51,298 nt of DNA, from NCBI GenBank assembly GCA_029213195.1, contig JARGNI010000028.1:1-51298 (forward strand), given 5' to 3'. Numbering within the stretch: the stretch's first letter is position 1; the number at the start of each line of letters is the position of its first letter. This document shows, piece after piece, positions 24,716-34,227 of the stretch. The position numbers and the translations under genes are program-made. The notes below the pieces were generated by a model. It ran no database searches. It was not told the DNA's origin and worked only from the letters and a program-made list of their open reading frames with translations. The DNA comes from Verrucomicrobiales bacterium (lineage in GTDB: Bacteria > Verrucomicrobiota > Verrucomicrobiia > Verrucomicrobiales > DEV007).

Positions 24716-26107
24716 TCAGGCAAGGATTCCGTTCACTATCTTTCCATGGATATCGGTAAGACGAAAGTCTCGACCGGAGTAACGGTAGGTCAATTTTTCG
24801 TGATCGAGACCGAGTTGGTGAAGCAGCGTCGCGTGAAGATCATGGACATGAACCTTGTTCTCGATGGCATGCATTCCGAACTCGTCAGTCGCGCCCCAGG
24901 TCGTGCCGCCCTGGATTCCGCCTCCGGCGAGAAGCATGGAAAATCCCGTGTGGTGGTGATCTCGTCCTGCCTTTTTCTTGTTCTTATCCTTGCCGAGCTG
25001 GGAATACGGAGTCCTTCCAAACTCTCCGCCCCAGACAACGAGGGTGTCTTCGAGCAATCCTCGCTCCTTGAGATCCTGGAGAAGAGCCGCAGTGGCACGA
25101 TCGCTGTCGGCACAGAGGGTACGGTGCCGGGCGTCGTTGTTGTTGTGGCTGTCCCAGGGCTGCTTGTTCTTCTTATCGACGTAGTAGACCTGGACATAAC
25201 GCACGCCCGCTTCGGAGAGACGGCGGGCCAGCAGGCAACTCTGTCCGAACTTGGTGTCGCCATACCGCTCCCGGGTGGCCGCCGATTCCTTGGAAATGTC
25301 GAAAGCTTCCGAAGCCTCCGCCTGCATCGAGTAGGCGAGTTCCATCGCCCGGATCTGCGATTCCAGCTTGGCTTCCCGCTGACGCTTCTCGAGGTGAATC
25401 CGGTTCAAGGCTCCCACGAGATCGAGCTGCTCGCGTTGCTGCGGTCGGCTCAGGTGCGGGTGACGCAGGTTGGCGATGAGTTTCTCCACCTCCATTTCGT
25501 TCGTGTCGACCGCGGTGGCCTGGTGCTCGCCGGGAAGAAAGCCATTCGACCAGAGCTGAGGCCCCACGACAGGTCGCCCCGCGGTGAGGGCGATGTAGGA
25601 GGGCAGGTTCTGGTTCTCGCTCCCGAGACCATAGGAAATCCAGCTCCCCATCGAGGGACGGATCGGCTGCGGATTCCCCGAGTGCATGATGAGCAGTCCC
25701 GGCTCATGATTAGGCTGATCGGTATGCATCGATCGGACGAGGCAGAGATCGTCCGCATGCTGGGAAAGATGAGGAAAAAGCTCGCTCATCACCATTCCGC
25801 TCTCGCCGTGGGCAGAAAACTCGAAAGGGCTCGGCATGTATCCGCTGCTCGCCTTCTTCCGCGCCCCCTGCTCATCCGGCACCTTTCCCTCGTACTGGGC
25901 GAGGGCCGGTTTCGGATCGAAGGTATCGACGTGGGAAGGCCCCCCATTCATCATCAGGAAGATGACGCGCTTGGCCCTGGGGGTGAAGTGGGGCTGGGTC
26001 GTGGCCCCGAGCAGATCGGAATCGCTCAACGCTCCCGCCAGACCCAGGGCACCGAATCCATTCCCCAGTTTCTGGAGGGCTTCACGACGAGTCAGGAAAG
26101 GGTTCAT
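24716..26107 (-). CDS. Tat-exported DUF1501 protein
   Basis: The 463-residue protein starts at MNPFLTRREALQKLGNGFGA, a twin-arginine-type leader. The DUF1501 blocks are clear: VIFLMMNGGPSHVDTFDPKP, VWGGEFGRTPYSQ, GRDHHHTGF and FRLTDIHGKI at the C-terminus. The fold belongs to the alkaline-phosphatase/sulfatase-like superfamily, but no activity has been established for the family. It directly follows a DUF1549/1553 gene (25 bp), the usual PVC pairing. Confidence 0.93.
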   Translation of the reverse strand: MNPFLTRREALQKLGNGFGALGLAGALSDSDLLGATTQPHFTPRAKRVIFLMMNGGPSHVDTFDPKPALAQYEGKVPDEQGARKKASSGYMPSPFEFSAHGESGMVMSELFPHLSQHADDLCLVRSMHTDQPNHEPGLLIMHSGNPQPIRPSMGSWISYGLGSENQNLPSYIALTAGRPVVGPQLWSNGFLPGEHQATAVDTNEMEVEKLIANLRHPHLSRPQQREQLDLVGALNRIHLEKRQREAKLESQIRAMELAYSMQAEASEAFDISKESAATRERYGDTKFGQSCLLARRLSEAGVRYVQVYYVDKKNKQPWDSHNNNDARHRTLCADSDRATAALLQDLKERGLLEDTLVVWGGEFGRTPYSQLGKDKNKKKAGRDHHHTGFSMLLAGGGIQGGTTWGATDEFGMHAIENKVHVHDLHATLLHQLGLDHEKLTYRYSGRDFRLTDIHGKIVNGILA

Positions 26108-26132
26108 GGAATTTCTGCAAGAGAAGGTTCGT

Positions 26133-27908
26133 TCAGTCGAGCCAGGAAAACTCGTTGGAAACGAGAAGGGCCTGGGCGTAGTCGGCGGGATCGTGGTTCT
26201 CCAAATAGCGAAGACCCAACTCTTTCTCCTCGGCCAGTGGCTCCCGACCAAAGAGCTGCCGGTAGGCGATCTCGATCGACTGCTCCGGATCTCCTGCCAT
26301 CTTCTCGGAGAGTTTCTTTGCCGCTGCGACGGGGAGCGGGTGATTCATCACGAAGAGCTTCTGGATCGGGGTCGTCGTTTCAGACCGTCCCGGGCTGTGG
26401 AGATTCGGATCGGGAAAATCGAAGAGCGCCAGCATGGGGTCGAGTTGGAGACGACTGACTCTTGCATAGACGGTGCGTCGATTCGCCTTCGGATCGCTGG
26501 CCTCGAAGGAAGCCCCCCCGACCTTCCGGTCGAGGTTTCCTCCCGCGACAAGAAGGGAGTCCCGCCACATCTCCACGGGCAGTCGGCGACGATTCATTCT
26601 CCAGAGGAGTTCATTTCCTGGATCCACTTCCTCCTTGGTAGCAACGAGATCGCTTGATTGGCGATACGTGGCGGATTGCACCATCTCGCGGACCAGCCAT
26701 TTCAGGGACCAGCCGCCTTCGTTCATGAAGCGGTGGGAGAGGTCATCGAGCAGGGCCGGATGAGTTGGCTTCTCTCCCAGCTTTCCGAAATTGCTCGTCG
26801 TCCGAACGAGAGGCGTCCCGAAGATCTCCCCCCAGACTCGATTCACCCAGACGCGCGCCGTCAGCGGGTTCTGCGTATCGACGATCTCCTCGGCGAGCTC
26901 GAGACGACCGCTGTCTTTTCCGGAAAAGGTGGCCCGCTCGCCATTGCCCAACACGGTCAGAAAACCCCGGGCCACCGGCTCTCCGGGAGAGGTGACGTCG
27001 CCTCGGTGAAACACCGGAACGTCTTTGACCTGCTTAGCCTCCCTCACGAGATGGATCGCCTCTTCCGCTTTCTTGGCTTGCCCGTTGTCATTGGTTTCGC
27101 AGTCCCCATCGATCGGGCGATTGAACATCTCGGTGCTCGCGAAAACGCCGGCGAGCGCATAGTAATCGCTGGTCGGAATCGGATCGTAAAAGTGATCGTG
27201 GCACCGGGCACAGGAGACGGTGAGCCCCAGTACCCCACGAGTCAGGGTGTCGACGCGGTCTTCCCATTCGTCCGCCTGCACGGCAAGGTCGTTCCGACGA
27301 TAGTATTTCGGTCCCAACCCCATGAAGCCGAGGGCAGCCTGCATCGAGGCATCTTGCGGATCGAGGAGATCTGCGGCCAGCTGCTGTCGCACAAACTGAT
27401 CGTAGGGAAGATCCTCATTGAAAGCGGCAATCACCCAGTCTCGAAAGCGATACGCATTGGGATAAGTCAGGGCAGTGTTGTTGCCCACGATGTGTGCCTG
27501 GTCCTCGGCGTAGCGTGACACATCGAGCCAGAGGCGGGCCCAGCGCTCCCCGAAATGTGGTGAATCGAGCAGGATGTCGACCTGCTCTTCAAAGGAATAG
27601 CCAGCCAGTCCCTCCCATTCCGGAGGAAGTCCGGTGAGATCGTAGCTCAGGCGACGCAGGAGGGTTCGGGAATCTGCTTCGGGGTTCATCTCGAGTTCGG
27701 CTTTCTCCAGCCTCGAGAGAATGAAGGGATCGATGGCATTGCGGACGCGCTTCTGTGCCCGGACCACGGGGGCATCCTGGGGCTGAGGAGTCTTCAAGGA
27801 CCAGAACTCCCGGGCTTTGGCGTAGTCGAACGCATCCTCCCCACGGCAAAGGGATCCCGAAAACACGGGGATCAGCAGGGAAATTACAGCGTAGCGAAAG
27901 AGGCGCAT
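26133..27908 (-). CDS. DUF1549/DUF1553 protein without N-terminal cytochrome domain
   Basis: The 591-residue protein starts at ATG 27908 (MRLFRYAVISLLIPVFSGSL, a Sec signal); a GTG four codons upstream is less likely. After a short N-terminus it goes directly into DUF1549 (about 50-270, RLSYDLTGLPP, SPHFGERWARLWLDVSRYAE, CARCHDHFYDPI) and then DUF1553 (about 330-560, NPLTARVWVNRVWGEIFGTP, LGEKPTHPALLD). The CARCH motif is the conserved CxxCH of DUF1549. The usual N-terminal PSCyt1 heme domain, present in the gene at 48439, is missing. It is divergent from the ThuA-fusion gene with 121 bp between and is the first gene of a probable DUF1501-msrB transcript. Confidence 0.9.
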   Translation of the reverse strand: MRLFRYAVISLLIPVFSGSLCRGEDAFDYAKAREFWSLKTPQPQDAPVVRAQKRVRNAIDPFILSRLEKAELEMNPEADSRTLLRRLSYDLTGLPPEWEGLAGYSFEEQVDILLDSPHFGERWARLWLDVSRYAEDQAHIVGNNTALTYPNAYRFRDWVIAAFNEDLPYDQFVRQQLAADLLDPQDASMQAALGFMGLGPKYYRRNDLAVQADEWEDRVDTLTRGVLGLTVSCARCHDHFYDPIPTSDYYALAGVFASTEMFNRPIDGDCETNDNGQAKKAEEAIHLVREAKQVKDVPVFHRGDVTSPGEPVARGFLTVLGNGERATFSGKDSGRLELAEEIVDTQNPLTARVWVNRVWGEIFGTPLVRTTSNFGKLGEKPTHPALLDDLSHRFMNEGGWSLKWLVREMVQSATYRQSSDLVATKEEVDPGNELLWRMNRRRLPVEMWRDSLLVAGGNLDRKVGGASFEASDPKANRRTVYARVSRLQLDPMLALFDFPDPNLHSPGRSETTTPIQKLFVMNHPLPVAAAKKLSEKMAGDPEQSIEIAYRQLFGREPLAEEKELGLRYLENHDPADYAQALLVSNEFSWLD

Positions 27909-28029
27909 AAGGTGAGTCACCTTCTATCCTATCGCGAGAGGCAATTCTCACAACTGGTGCATTCGAGTGATACCGCAACGACGCATCCACGGATTGACCT
28001 GGCCCGATTTTTCCGGTGTGCTGACAGAG

Positions 28030-31000
28030 ATGCATGTTCCCACTTTCTCGATTCCGCTCTTTCAACGCACCCTGCGGTTCGTCCTCGTTTTCCTTCTTCT
28101 CCTGACCTCGGCGGAAACCGCCGAGATCAAAGAATGGCAAACCTACGAGGGCTATCAGCCCGAGGGCTACGGAAGACACATCGTCTTCATTTCCGGAGAC
28201 GAGGAATACCGCTCCGAGGAAGCCCTGCCCATGCTCGCGAAGATCATGGCAGTGCGTCATGGATTTCGATGCACGGTTCTCTTCGCCCAGGATCCGGAAG
28301 CTCCCGGAATCATCAATCCCCAGGTGCTGGATCACATCCCCGGTCTCGAGGCCCTGCGGACGGCGGACCTCATGGTCATCTCGACGAGATTCCGAGCCCT
28401 CCCCGATGAGCAGATGGAGGAAATCGAAGCCTATCTCAAGAGTGGTCGACCCGTCGTAGGACTGCGCACCGCGAACCACGGATTCCGATTTCCCGAAGAC
28501 TCGAAGTGGCATCACTACAGTTGGAAATACAACGGAGGGAAAGAGGAGTGGGCCGAAGGCTTCGGAGGGCTCGTCCTCGGCAGCTGGTTCTTCAGCCATC
28601 ATGGATGGCATCGCAAAGAGAGCACCCGAGGAATTGTCGAGAAGGGGGCCGAAAAGCACGAAATTCTCCAGGGCATTGCGGCGGGATCGGTCTGGGGCCC
28701 GACCGATGTCTACGGAGTGAAGGAACCAATCCCGGGAGAGGACGTCGAGATTCTTCTCCGTGGGCAGGTGCTCCAGGGAATGAACTTCGACGATCCCCCG
28801 ATCGGAAAGGGTCCCTATGAAAAGGCACCGGACTACATCGTCGAGGGTAACAATGACAAGAACGACCCGATGCAGGCTCTCGCCTGGACGAAAACCTATC
28901 AACTCCCCGGGGGCAGGAAAGGAAGAGCCTTCTGCACGACGATGGGATCCTCGACCGATCTCGCAGCGGAAGGGACTCGGCGCCTCGTCGCCAACGCAAT
29001 GTTCTGGTGCCTCGGAATGACCGTCCCTGCGAAGACGGACGTCACTTTCGTCGATCCCTACGAACCGACCGAATACCGCACCCACAAGCGCGCCTACTGG
29101 GAGGAACGCCAGCTCAAGGTATCGGATTTCGATCTCCAGGCCCGTCTCTTCGAACCCGGAGGCGAACCCCATGGAGAACCTTCCGCTCCCTACTTCGATG
29201 TCACGGAGGGACGCGACGGACTCGGATACGAATTCGCGGACCATCCCGTCAATCGACATCGCCTCTACAACTTCCATCGCAGGCAAGCGGCCCACTTTCT
29301 CGCGCCCGAAAACGAAACACCCCCTCTTCTCCCCGGAGTTCCCGAACTCGACGGAGGCGTCTTTGGACACTGGGGAAAATTTCACAAGAACGGCTACAAG
29401 GATCGACGCTGGAACCTCATGGACATCGGCCCGGTTATGTCCGGGGTCTTCCGCGCTGCCGGAAAAACCTATCCACGTGCCATCGCGGTAAGGCTCGACT
29501 CGGAAACCAGCTGCGCCTTCGATACGGAGACGCTGCGTGTCGTCGCCCTCTGGAAAGGTGGCTTTGTCAGGTTTCAACCGAACCGCTGGGGCATCGGAAA
29601 CGGGATCCAACCCGATGGGAAGCTGGTCGACTACGAACCGGGTAAGCCGGTTCCGGGCCAATTCCTCGGAACCCACGTCGTTTCCGGGAAGGCTTCTTTT
29701 CGCTTCGAACAGAACGGTCTCGAAAACCTCCTCACCCCTGCCGTCGATGACGAAGGCACCTTGAGAGTGTTTGCCACGCTCGCATCCGATGAATCCCCGG
29801 GGTTCTCCAAGCAGCCCGCACAAACCCCCACCGCGATCACCCTGTCGGGAAAGATCGGGGAACGCATCCCGGACAGCCCCTTTGCAATCGATCGCATCCC
29901 CGTGCCGCATCACAATAAATTTGGAGCGATGATGTTCCTCGGCGGGCATGACTTTTTCTCCAATGGAGACGCGGCGGTCTGCACGATGATGGGAGATGTC
30001 TGGCGAGTCACGGGGCTCGACGAGAAACTGGAAAAGGTCACCTGGACCCGCATCGCAACCGGACTGAGCCAGGCTCTCGGGCTGGCGATCCATGAGGACA
30101 AGATCTACGTAACCTGTCGCGATCGCATCGTCCGCCTCGACGATCTCAACGAAGACGGCACGATCGACTACTACGCGAATTTCTGCGATGACTTCCAGGT
30201 CTCTCCGGGAGGCCACGATTTTTCGGTCGGGTTGCAACGGGATGGAAATGGTTACTTCTATTTCGTCTCGGCCAAGGAAGGTGTCGTTCGAATCTCCCCG
30301 GATGGCTCGACGGCCGAATCGCTCGCTTCGGGCTTGCGCAACAGCAATGGCCTCGGCGTCACTCCGAATGACGATGTCGTTGTCGTGAGCACCAACCAGG
30401 GAGACTGGACTCCCGCCTCAGCCGTCTTCGAAGTGCGCGACGGTGATTTCTATGGTCGCAGAGCGCGGGAGGACGGCCCACCCATCGCACCCGCGATGTG
30501 CTACCTTCCCCGCTCCTACTGCAACTCGACCGGCGGCCAGACATTCGTCGACTCCGAGAAATGGGGAGCTCTCGACGGAAAACTGCTCACCTTTTCCTTC
30601 GGGGCCGGGATCTGGCAGATGATTCTCCGGGACACCTCGGGAGAAGATCAGCGCACCCAGGGGGCGCTTGTTCCCTTGCCCGGAGATTTCGAGAGCGGTG
30701 CCCATCGCGGGAACTTCAATCCAGCCGACGGACATCTCTACGTCAGTGGATCGGATGGCTGGGGGAACTACGCCATCACCGACGGGAGTTTCGCTCGGAT
30801 TCGCTATCTCGGCGACGAACACTCTCATCTCCCGACCGGGTGGACGGCCCATCGCAATGGACTCCTCATCGAGTTGACCCAGCCTCTCGATCCAGTATCG
30901 GCACAACCGGAAAACTTCTTCGCGCAGACATGGAATTACGAATACTCGGACTCCTACGGCTCGCTGGAATACTCTCTCGCACAGCCAGACCTGCCCGGTC

Positions 31001-31659
31001 ACGACCCACTCTCGATCCGCTCGGTTCATCTTCTCGAGGGCGGGAAAAAGCTCTTTGTCGAGATTCCGGATCTCCAGCCCGCCATGCAGGTGCAGCTCTA
31101 TGGCGAGCTGCAAGATGCCTCGGGAGAAGAGTTCGTGCTCGATCTCTACCCGACCATCCTCTGGATGCACGAAGACTGGAAAGAGTTCGACGACTACATC
31201 GCATCCGATCCTGACAAACCCACTGAACTAACCCTCCGGGTTCGCTGGCCGACTCCCTTCACTCCCAAGCAACCACAGGGGAAACCAGGGAGAAAGATCG
31301 ACATCGCGATGGTCTCCGGCCTGCAGTTTTCTCCCACCGAGTTCAAGGTGAAAGCCGGTGAGAAAATTTCCCTCCACTTCAACAACTCGGACTCCATTCC
31401 TCACAATTGGCTCCTCGCCACTCCAGGCTCCTACCAGGAGGTGGGCCTCGCTTCCAGCGAGATGCTGACGGATCCCAACGCCTCGTCGAAGCACTATGCC
31501 CCAGAGATGGAGGAAGTGCTTCATTACACCCCGATGCTCTATCACCGAAACCGATTCATTCTCCACCTCACCGCCCCGAGGACCCCCGGACGGTATCCCT
31601 ATCTCTGCACTTTCCCCGGGCACTGGGCCGTGATGAAAGGAGAAATGGTAGTGGAGTAG
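28030..31659 (+). CDS. Giant exported fusion: ThuA, DUF6797-like, beta-propeller, cupredoxin
   Basis: The 1,209-residue protein starts at MHVPTFSIPLFQRTLRFVLV, with a Sec signal ending near TAE. Residues about 45-310 are a ThuA-type glutamine-amidotransferase-like domain (HIVFISGDEEYRSEEALPML). Residues about 370-600 resemble the DUF6797 module of PVC proteins (GHWGKFH, RWNLMDIGPVMSGVFRA). Residues about 650-1000 are a sorbosone-dehydrogenase-like propeller (GDVWRVTG, LGLAIHEDKIYVTCRD, RDGNGYFYFVS). The last 120 residues are a type 1 copper domain like auracyanin/azurin: His1125 in SIPHNW, Cys1193 and His1198 in YLCTFPGHWAVMKG, and Met1202. Copper suggests electron transfer; the rest is unknown. 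Confidence 0.82.
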   Translation: MHVPTFSIPLFQRTLRFVLVFLLLLTSAETAEIKEWQTYEGYQPEGYGRHIVFISGDEEYRSEEALPMLAKIMAVRHGFRCTVLFAQDPEAPGIINPQVLDHIPGLEALRTADLMVISTRFRALPDEQMEEIEAYLKSGRPVVGLRTANHGFRFPEDSKWHHYSWKYNGGKEEWAEGFGGLVLGSWFFSHHGWHRKESTRGIVEKGAEKHEILQGIAAGSVWGPTDVYGVKEPIPGEDVEILLRGQVLQGMNFDDPPIGKGPYEKAPDYIVEGNNDKNDPMQALAWTKTYQLPGGRKGRAFCTTMGSSTDLAAEGTRRLVANAMFWCLGMTVPAKTDVTFVDPYEPTEYRTHKRAYWEERQLKVSDFDLQARLFEPGGEPHGEPSAPYFDVTEGRDGLGYEFADHPVNRHRLYNFHRRQAAHFLAPENETPPLLPGVPELDGGVFGHWGKFHKNGYKDRRWNLMDIGPVMSGVFRAAGKTYPRAIAVRLDSETSCAFDTETLRVVALWKGGFVRFQPNRWGIGNGIQPDGKLVDYEPGKPVPGQFLGTHVVSGKASFRFEQNGLENLLTPAVDDEGTLRVFATLASDESPGFSKQPAQTPTAITLSGKIGERIPDSPFAIDRIPVPHHNKFGAMMFLGGHDFFSNGDAAVCTMMGDVWRVTGLDEKLEKVTWTRIATGLSQALGLAIHEDKIYVTCRDRIVRLDDLNEDGTIDYYANFCDDFQVSPGGHDFSVGLQRDGNGYFYFVSAKEGVVRISPDGSTAESLASGLRNSNGLGVTPNDDVVVVSTNQGDWTPASAVFEVRDGDFYGRRAREDGPPIAPAMCYLPRSYCNSTGGQTFVDSEKWGALDGKLLTFSFGAGIWQMILRDTSGEDQRTQGALVPLPGDFESGAHRGNFNPADGHLYVSGSDGWGNYAITDGSFARIRYLGDEHSHLPTGWTAHRNGLLIELTQPLDPVSAQPENFFAQTWNYEYSDSYGSLEYSLAQPDLPGHDPLSIRSVHLLEGGKKLFVEIPDLQPAMQVQLYGELQDASGEEFVLDLYPTILWMHEDWKEFDDYIASDPDKPTELTLRVRWPTPFTPKQPQGKPGRKIDIAMVSGLQFSPTEFKVKAGEKISLHFNNSDSIPHNWLLATPGSYQEVGLASSEMLTDPNASSKHYAPEMEEVLHYTPMLYHRNRFILHLTAPRTPGRYPYLCTFPGHWAVMKGEMVVE

Positions 31660-31774
31660 TCTTTCCTCACCTTTCCCCGTCGTTATTGCCAAAAGTTCAT
31701 GATCTCACAGACGTGGGTGTGGGCTTGTCGTTCGCTCGAAAAACCGCTTTGATCACCCTCATTCAACCCCTTGT

Positions 31775-33316
31775 ATGAAAACCTTTCTCTCCCTTGCCCT
31801 TGTCTTGCTTGCCTTCGTTCCCTGCTTCGCAGACAAGCGTCCCAACATCCTCTTCATCATCGTCGACGACCAGTCCCCCCTCGACCTCAATATCTATCGC
31901 CCCGACTCCAAGCAGGAGACGCCCCACATCGATCGTCTCGCCGCGGAAGGGATGGTCCTCGACGCGGCTCATCATATGGGCTCTTTCTCCGGAGCCGTCT
32001 GCACGCCCTCCCGCCACATGGTCATGTGCGGACGAACGGTCTGGCATCTCCCCATCGCCCCGAAAGCAATGGAAACCTGCCCTCCTGAAGTCATCGACAA
32101 TGTCATGGCTGAGGTCTTCAACCGCGCTGGCTACGACACGATGCGCACCTGCAAGCGGGGCAACAGCTACCGGGGTGCCAACGAAAAGTTCACCGTCGTG
32201 CACGATGCGACCAAGCGCGGTGGCACTCCCGAAACAGGAAGTGCCTGGCATGGCGAACGAGTCCTCGAATATCTCAACGAACGTTCCTCGAACAAGGACG
32301 AAGACCCCTTTCTCATCTACTTCGGCTTTTCCCATCCCCACGATGTCCGAGATGGCACCCCAGAGCTTCTGGCAAAATACGAGGCGACGAATCACACCGA
32401 CAAGAACAGCCTCCCCAAAGAGCGTGATGGCCAGCCCGTTCTTCCCAACAACTGGCTCCCGGCCCACCCCTTTCATCACGGCCACCCTGGCCTGCGCGAT
32501 GAGGTCAGCGTAAGGGGCGTCTGGGAAAATCGTGATCCCGCGACGATCCGCAATGAGCTCGGGCGAGAGTATGCCTGCAACGAGTACATCGATATCCAGA
32601 TCGGCCGGGTGCTCGCGAAACTTGAGGAGATGGGGGAACTCGACAACACCTACATTTTCTACACCGCCGACCATGGAATGGCGATCGGCCGCCACGGGCT
32701 GCAGGGGAAACAGAATCTCTACGAACACACCTGGAAGGTTCCTTTCGTCGTGAAGGGCCCCGGGATCAAGGCAGGCTCACGAGCCCCTGGAAACATCTAT
32801 CTCCTCGATGTCCTCTCGACAATGTGTGATCTCACCGGAGTCGACATCCCGAAAACGAATGAAGGAATCAGCTTCAAACCGGTGCTCCTGGGAGAAAAGG
32901 AAGTCACCCGCGATGTTCTCTACGGAGTCTACAATGGCGGCACCAAGCCAGGAATGCGAAGCGTGAAGAAAGGAGACTGGAAGCTGATCAAATATGATGT
33001 GCTCGATGGAGAAGTGCGCGAAACCCAGTTGTTTCACCTGGGAGACAATCCCGATGAGTATCTCAAGGAACACCACGATCCTGCCGTCGCGAAATTGACC
33101 GGGGCCAAGCCCCAGCCTCACCAGGTGAATCTGGCCGGAGATCCGAAGCACGCCGAGAAGCTCGCCGAAATGGAAGCCCTTCTCCTCTCGGAAATGCGGA
33201 GATTGAATGATCCCTGGCGGCTCTGGGATCAGCCGGACGACGGTCTGACTCCTCCTGCCAGGAAGCCGAAGCCAGCGAAGAAAAACAAGCCGAAACCCAA
33301 GAAGCCCAAGGCCTGA
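31775..33316 (+). CDS. Exported formylglycine-dependent sulfatase
   Basis: The 513-residue protein has a Sec signal (MKTFLSLALVLLAFVPCFAD). The metal-binding start is RPNILFIIVDDQSP. The sulfatase signature is GAVCTPSRHMVMCGR, with Cys76 in C-x-P-S-R to be oxidised to formylglycine. Later blocks (IFYTADHGMAIGRHGLQGKQ, YLLDVLSTMCDLTG, MRSVKKGDWKLI) are complete, unlike the two remnants elsewhere. It probably removes sulfate esters from polysaccharide or glycans in the periplasm. The C-terminal 25 residues are almost only lysine and proline (PKPAKKNKPKPKKPKA), possibly a cell-surface or anion-binding tail. It follows the ThuA fusion by 115 bp. A strong terminator follows. Confidence 0.93.
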   Translation: MKTFLSLALVLLAFVPCFADKRPNILFIIVDDQSPLDLNIYRPDSKQETPHIDRLAAEGMVLDAAHHMGSFSGAVCTPSRHMVMCGRTVWHLPIAPKAMETCPPEVIDNVMAEVFNRAGYDTMRTCKRGNSYRGANEKFTVVHDATKRGGTPETGSAWHGERVLEYLNERSSNKDEDPFLIYFGFSHPHDVRDGTPELLAKYEATNHTDKNSLPKERDGQPVLPNNWLPAHPFHHGHPGLRDEVSVRGVWENRDPATIRNELGREYACNEYIDIQIGRVLAKLEEMGELDNTYIFYTADHGMAIGRHGLQGKQNLYEHTWKVPFVVKGPGIKAGSRAPGNIYLLDVLSTMCDLTGVDIPKTNEGISFKPVLLGEKEVTRDVLYGVYNGGTKPGMRSVKKGDWKLIKYDVLDGEVRETQLFHLGDNPDEYLKEHHDPAVAKLTGAKPQPHQVNLAGDPKHAEKLAEMEALLLSEMRRLNDPWRLWDQPDDGLTPPARKPKPAKKNKPKPKKPKA

Positions 33317-33332
33317 TTCGAGAAAAGAAAAA

Positions 33333-33382
33333 ATCCCTTCGCCGGATTCGACAGAGTCGAGCCGGCGAAAGGATCCGTTTTT
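33333..33382. terminator. Bidirectional-looking terminator after the sulfatase gene
   Basis: The arm ATCCCTTCGCCGG (33333-33345) pairs with CCGGCGAAAGGAT (33362-33374), with one mismatch. A smaller inner CGAC/GTCG pairing follows, then a T-run CCGTTTTTC. An A-run precedes it, so it could also stop the convergent ECF operon transcript. Confidence 0.85.
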
Positions 33383-33401
33383 CTCTTCAGGACAGCTCTC
33401 T

Positions 33402-34199
33402 CTAGAGCTTCTTCAGGATCTTTTCGAGTAGCTTGCGCTGCTCCTTGAGCTCCTTCTCGATATCCGAAAGTCGATCGGCGACATCTTCGTCTGCAATCAT
33501 CGCCTGCCCGAACCCGAACACCTGCGCCTGGTTCTTCAAGTCATCGGAGTTGAGCATCTTGATGTCGATGGAATTGAGCGCTTCCCCGAGGGCTTTCTCA
33601 AGCGCCTCCGTACCCAGTTGATCACCGATGCTTTGCGTCTGGACGTTCCCATCCTCATCGACGATGACAACCTTCCCACTGATGGAGCTGGAGACCGAAT
33701 TCTTCGAGGAGCCGGCAGAAGCGGTCGCTTCGGAGATCAACTTCCCGAGATCGATTGTCATGCTCTGTTTGCCGTCCTTGGAGGAATCCACGGAAACACC
33801 TTTCCCGCCGCTGTGACTGATCACCTTCCCATCCGGTCCGATGACCTTGGTGCTGATGGAAACTCCACTCGATTTCCCGTCGGTCTTCACTTCCTTGAGG
33901 TTGACCTTTCCGCCACTGGAGCTGCTCTGTGAGATGACCTTCCCATCCGGTCCGATCACCATAGTGCTCACGGATACCGGGCCGGATTCGCCCTTCTCCA
34001 TGGCCTTCTTGACTTGCTTCAGCATCTCAGGACTCATTCCGGATTTCTCCAGGGCCTGGATGGCTTCTTCCGTCAGCGCCGCATTCGGCTTCGCGGGAGA
34101 TTTCTTCTCCTCTTTCTTGCCATCGGCGCGGGAAGCCCCGGCAGCCAGAAGTACACCTGTCGTCATTGCGAGGATGTACGGGATCGTCTTATTTTTCAT
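33402..34199 (-). CDS. Exported protein with IGPDGKVIS repeats, part of ECF operon
   Basis: The 265-residue protein starts with a Sec signal (MKNKTIPYILAMTTGVLLAA). A helical region (40-70, EEAIQALEKSGMSPEMLKQV) is followed by two near-identical repeats, VSTMVIGPDGKVISQSS and ISTKVIGPDGKVISHSG, and a third divergent one, VVIVDEDGNVQTQS. The C-terminal 35 residues form a coiled coil (VADRLSDIEKELKEQRKLLE). It is the third gene of the sigma/anti-sigma operon (28 bp after the anti-sigma gene). It may be the sigma factor's effector or sensor partner; the function is otherwise unknown. Confidence 0.65.
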   Translation of the reverse strand: MKNKTIPYILAMTTGVLLAAGASRADGKKEEKKSPAKPNAALTEEAIQALEKSGMSPEMLKQVKKAMEKGESGPVSVSTMVIGPDGKVISQSSSSGGKVNLKEVKTDGKSSGVSISTKVIGPDGKVISHSGGKGVSVDSSKDGKQSMTIDLGKLISEATASAGSSKNSVSSSISGKVVIVDEDGNVQTQSIGDQLGTEALEKALGEALNSIDIKMLNSDDLKNQAQVFGFGQAMIADEDVADRLSDIEKELKEQRKLLEKILKKL

Positions 34200-34227
34200 A
34201 TTTTTGTAGTTTAGTTAGAGTAAAGAA

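Noticed and set aside
27589-30237. An 882-codon open frame on the minus strand
   Set aside because: It is antisense to the ThuA-fusion gene and part of the DUF1549/1553 gene, which are both well supported. No domain was recognised in the minus frame.
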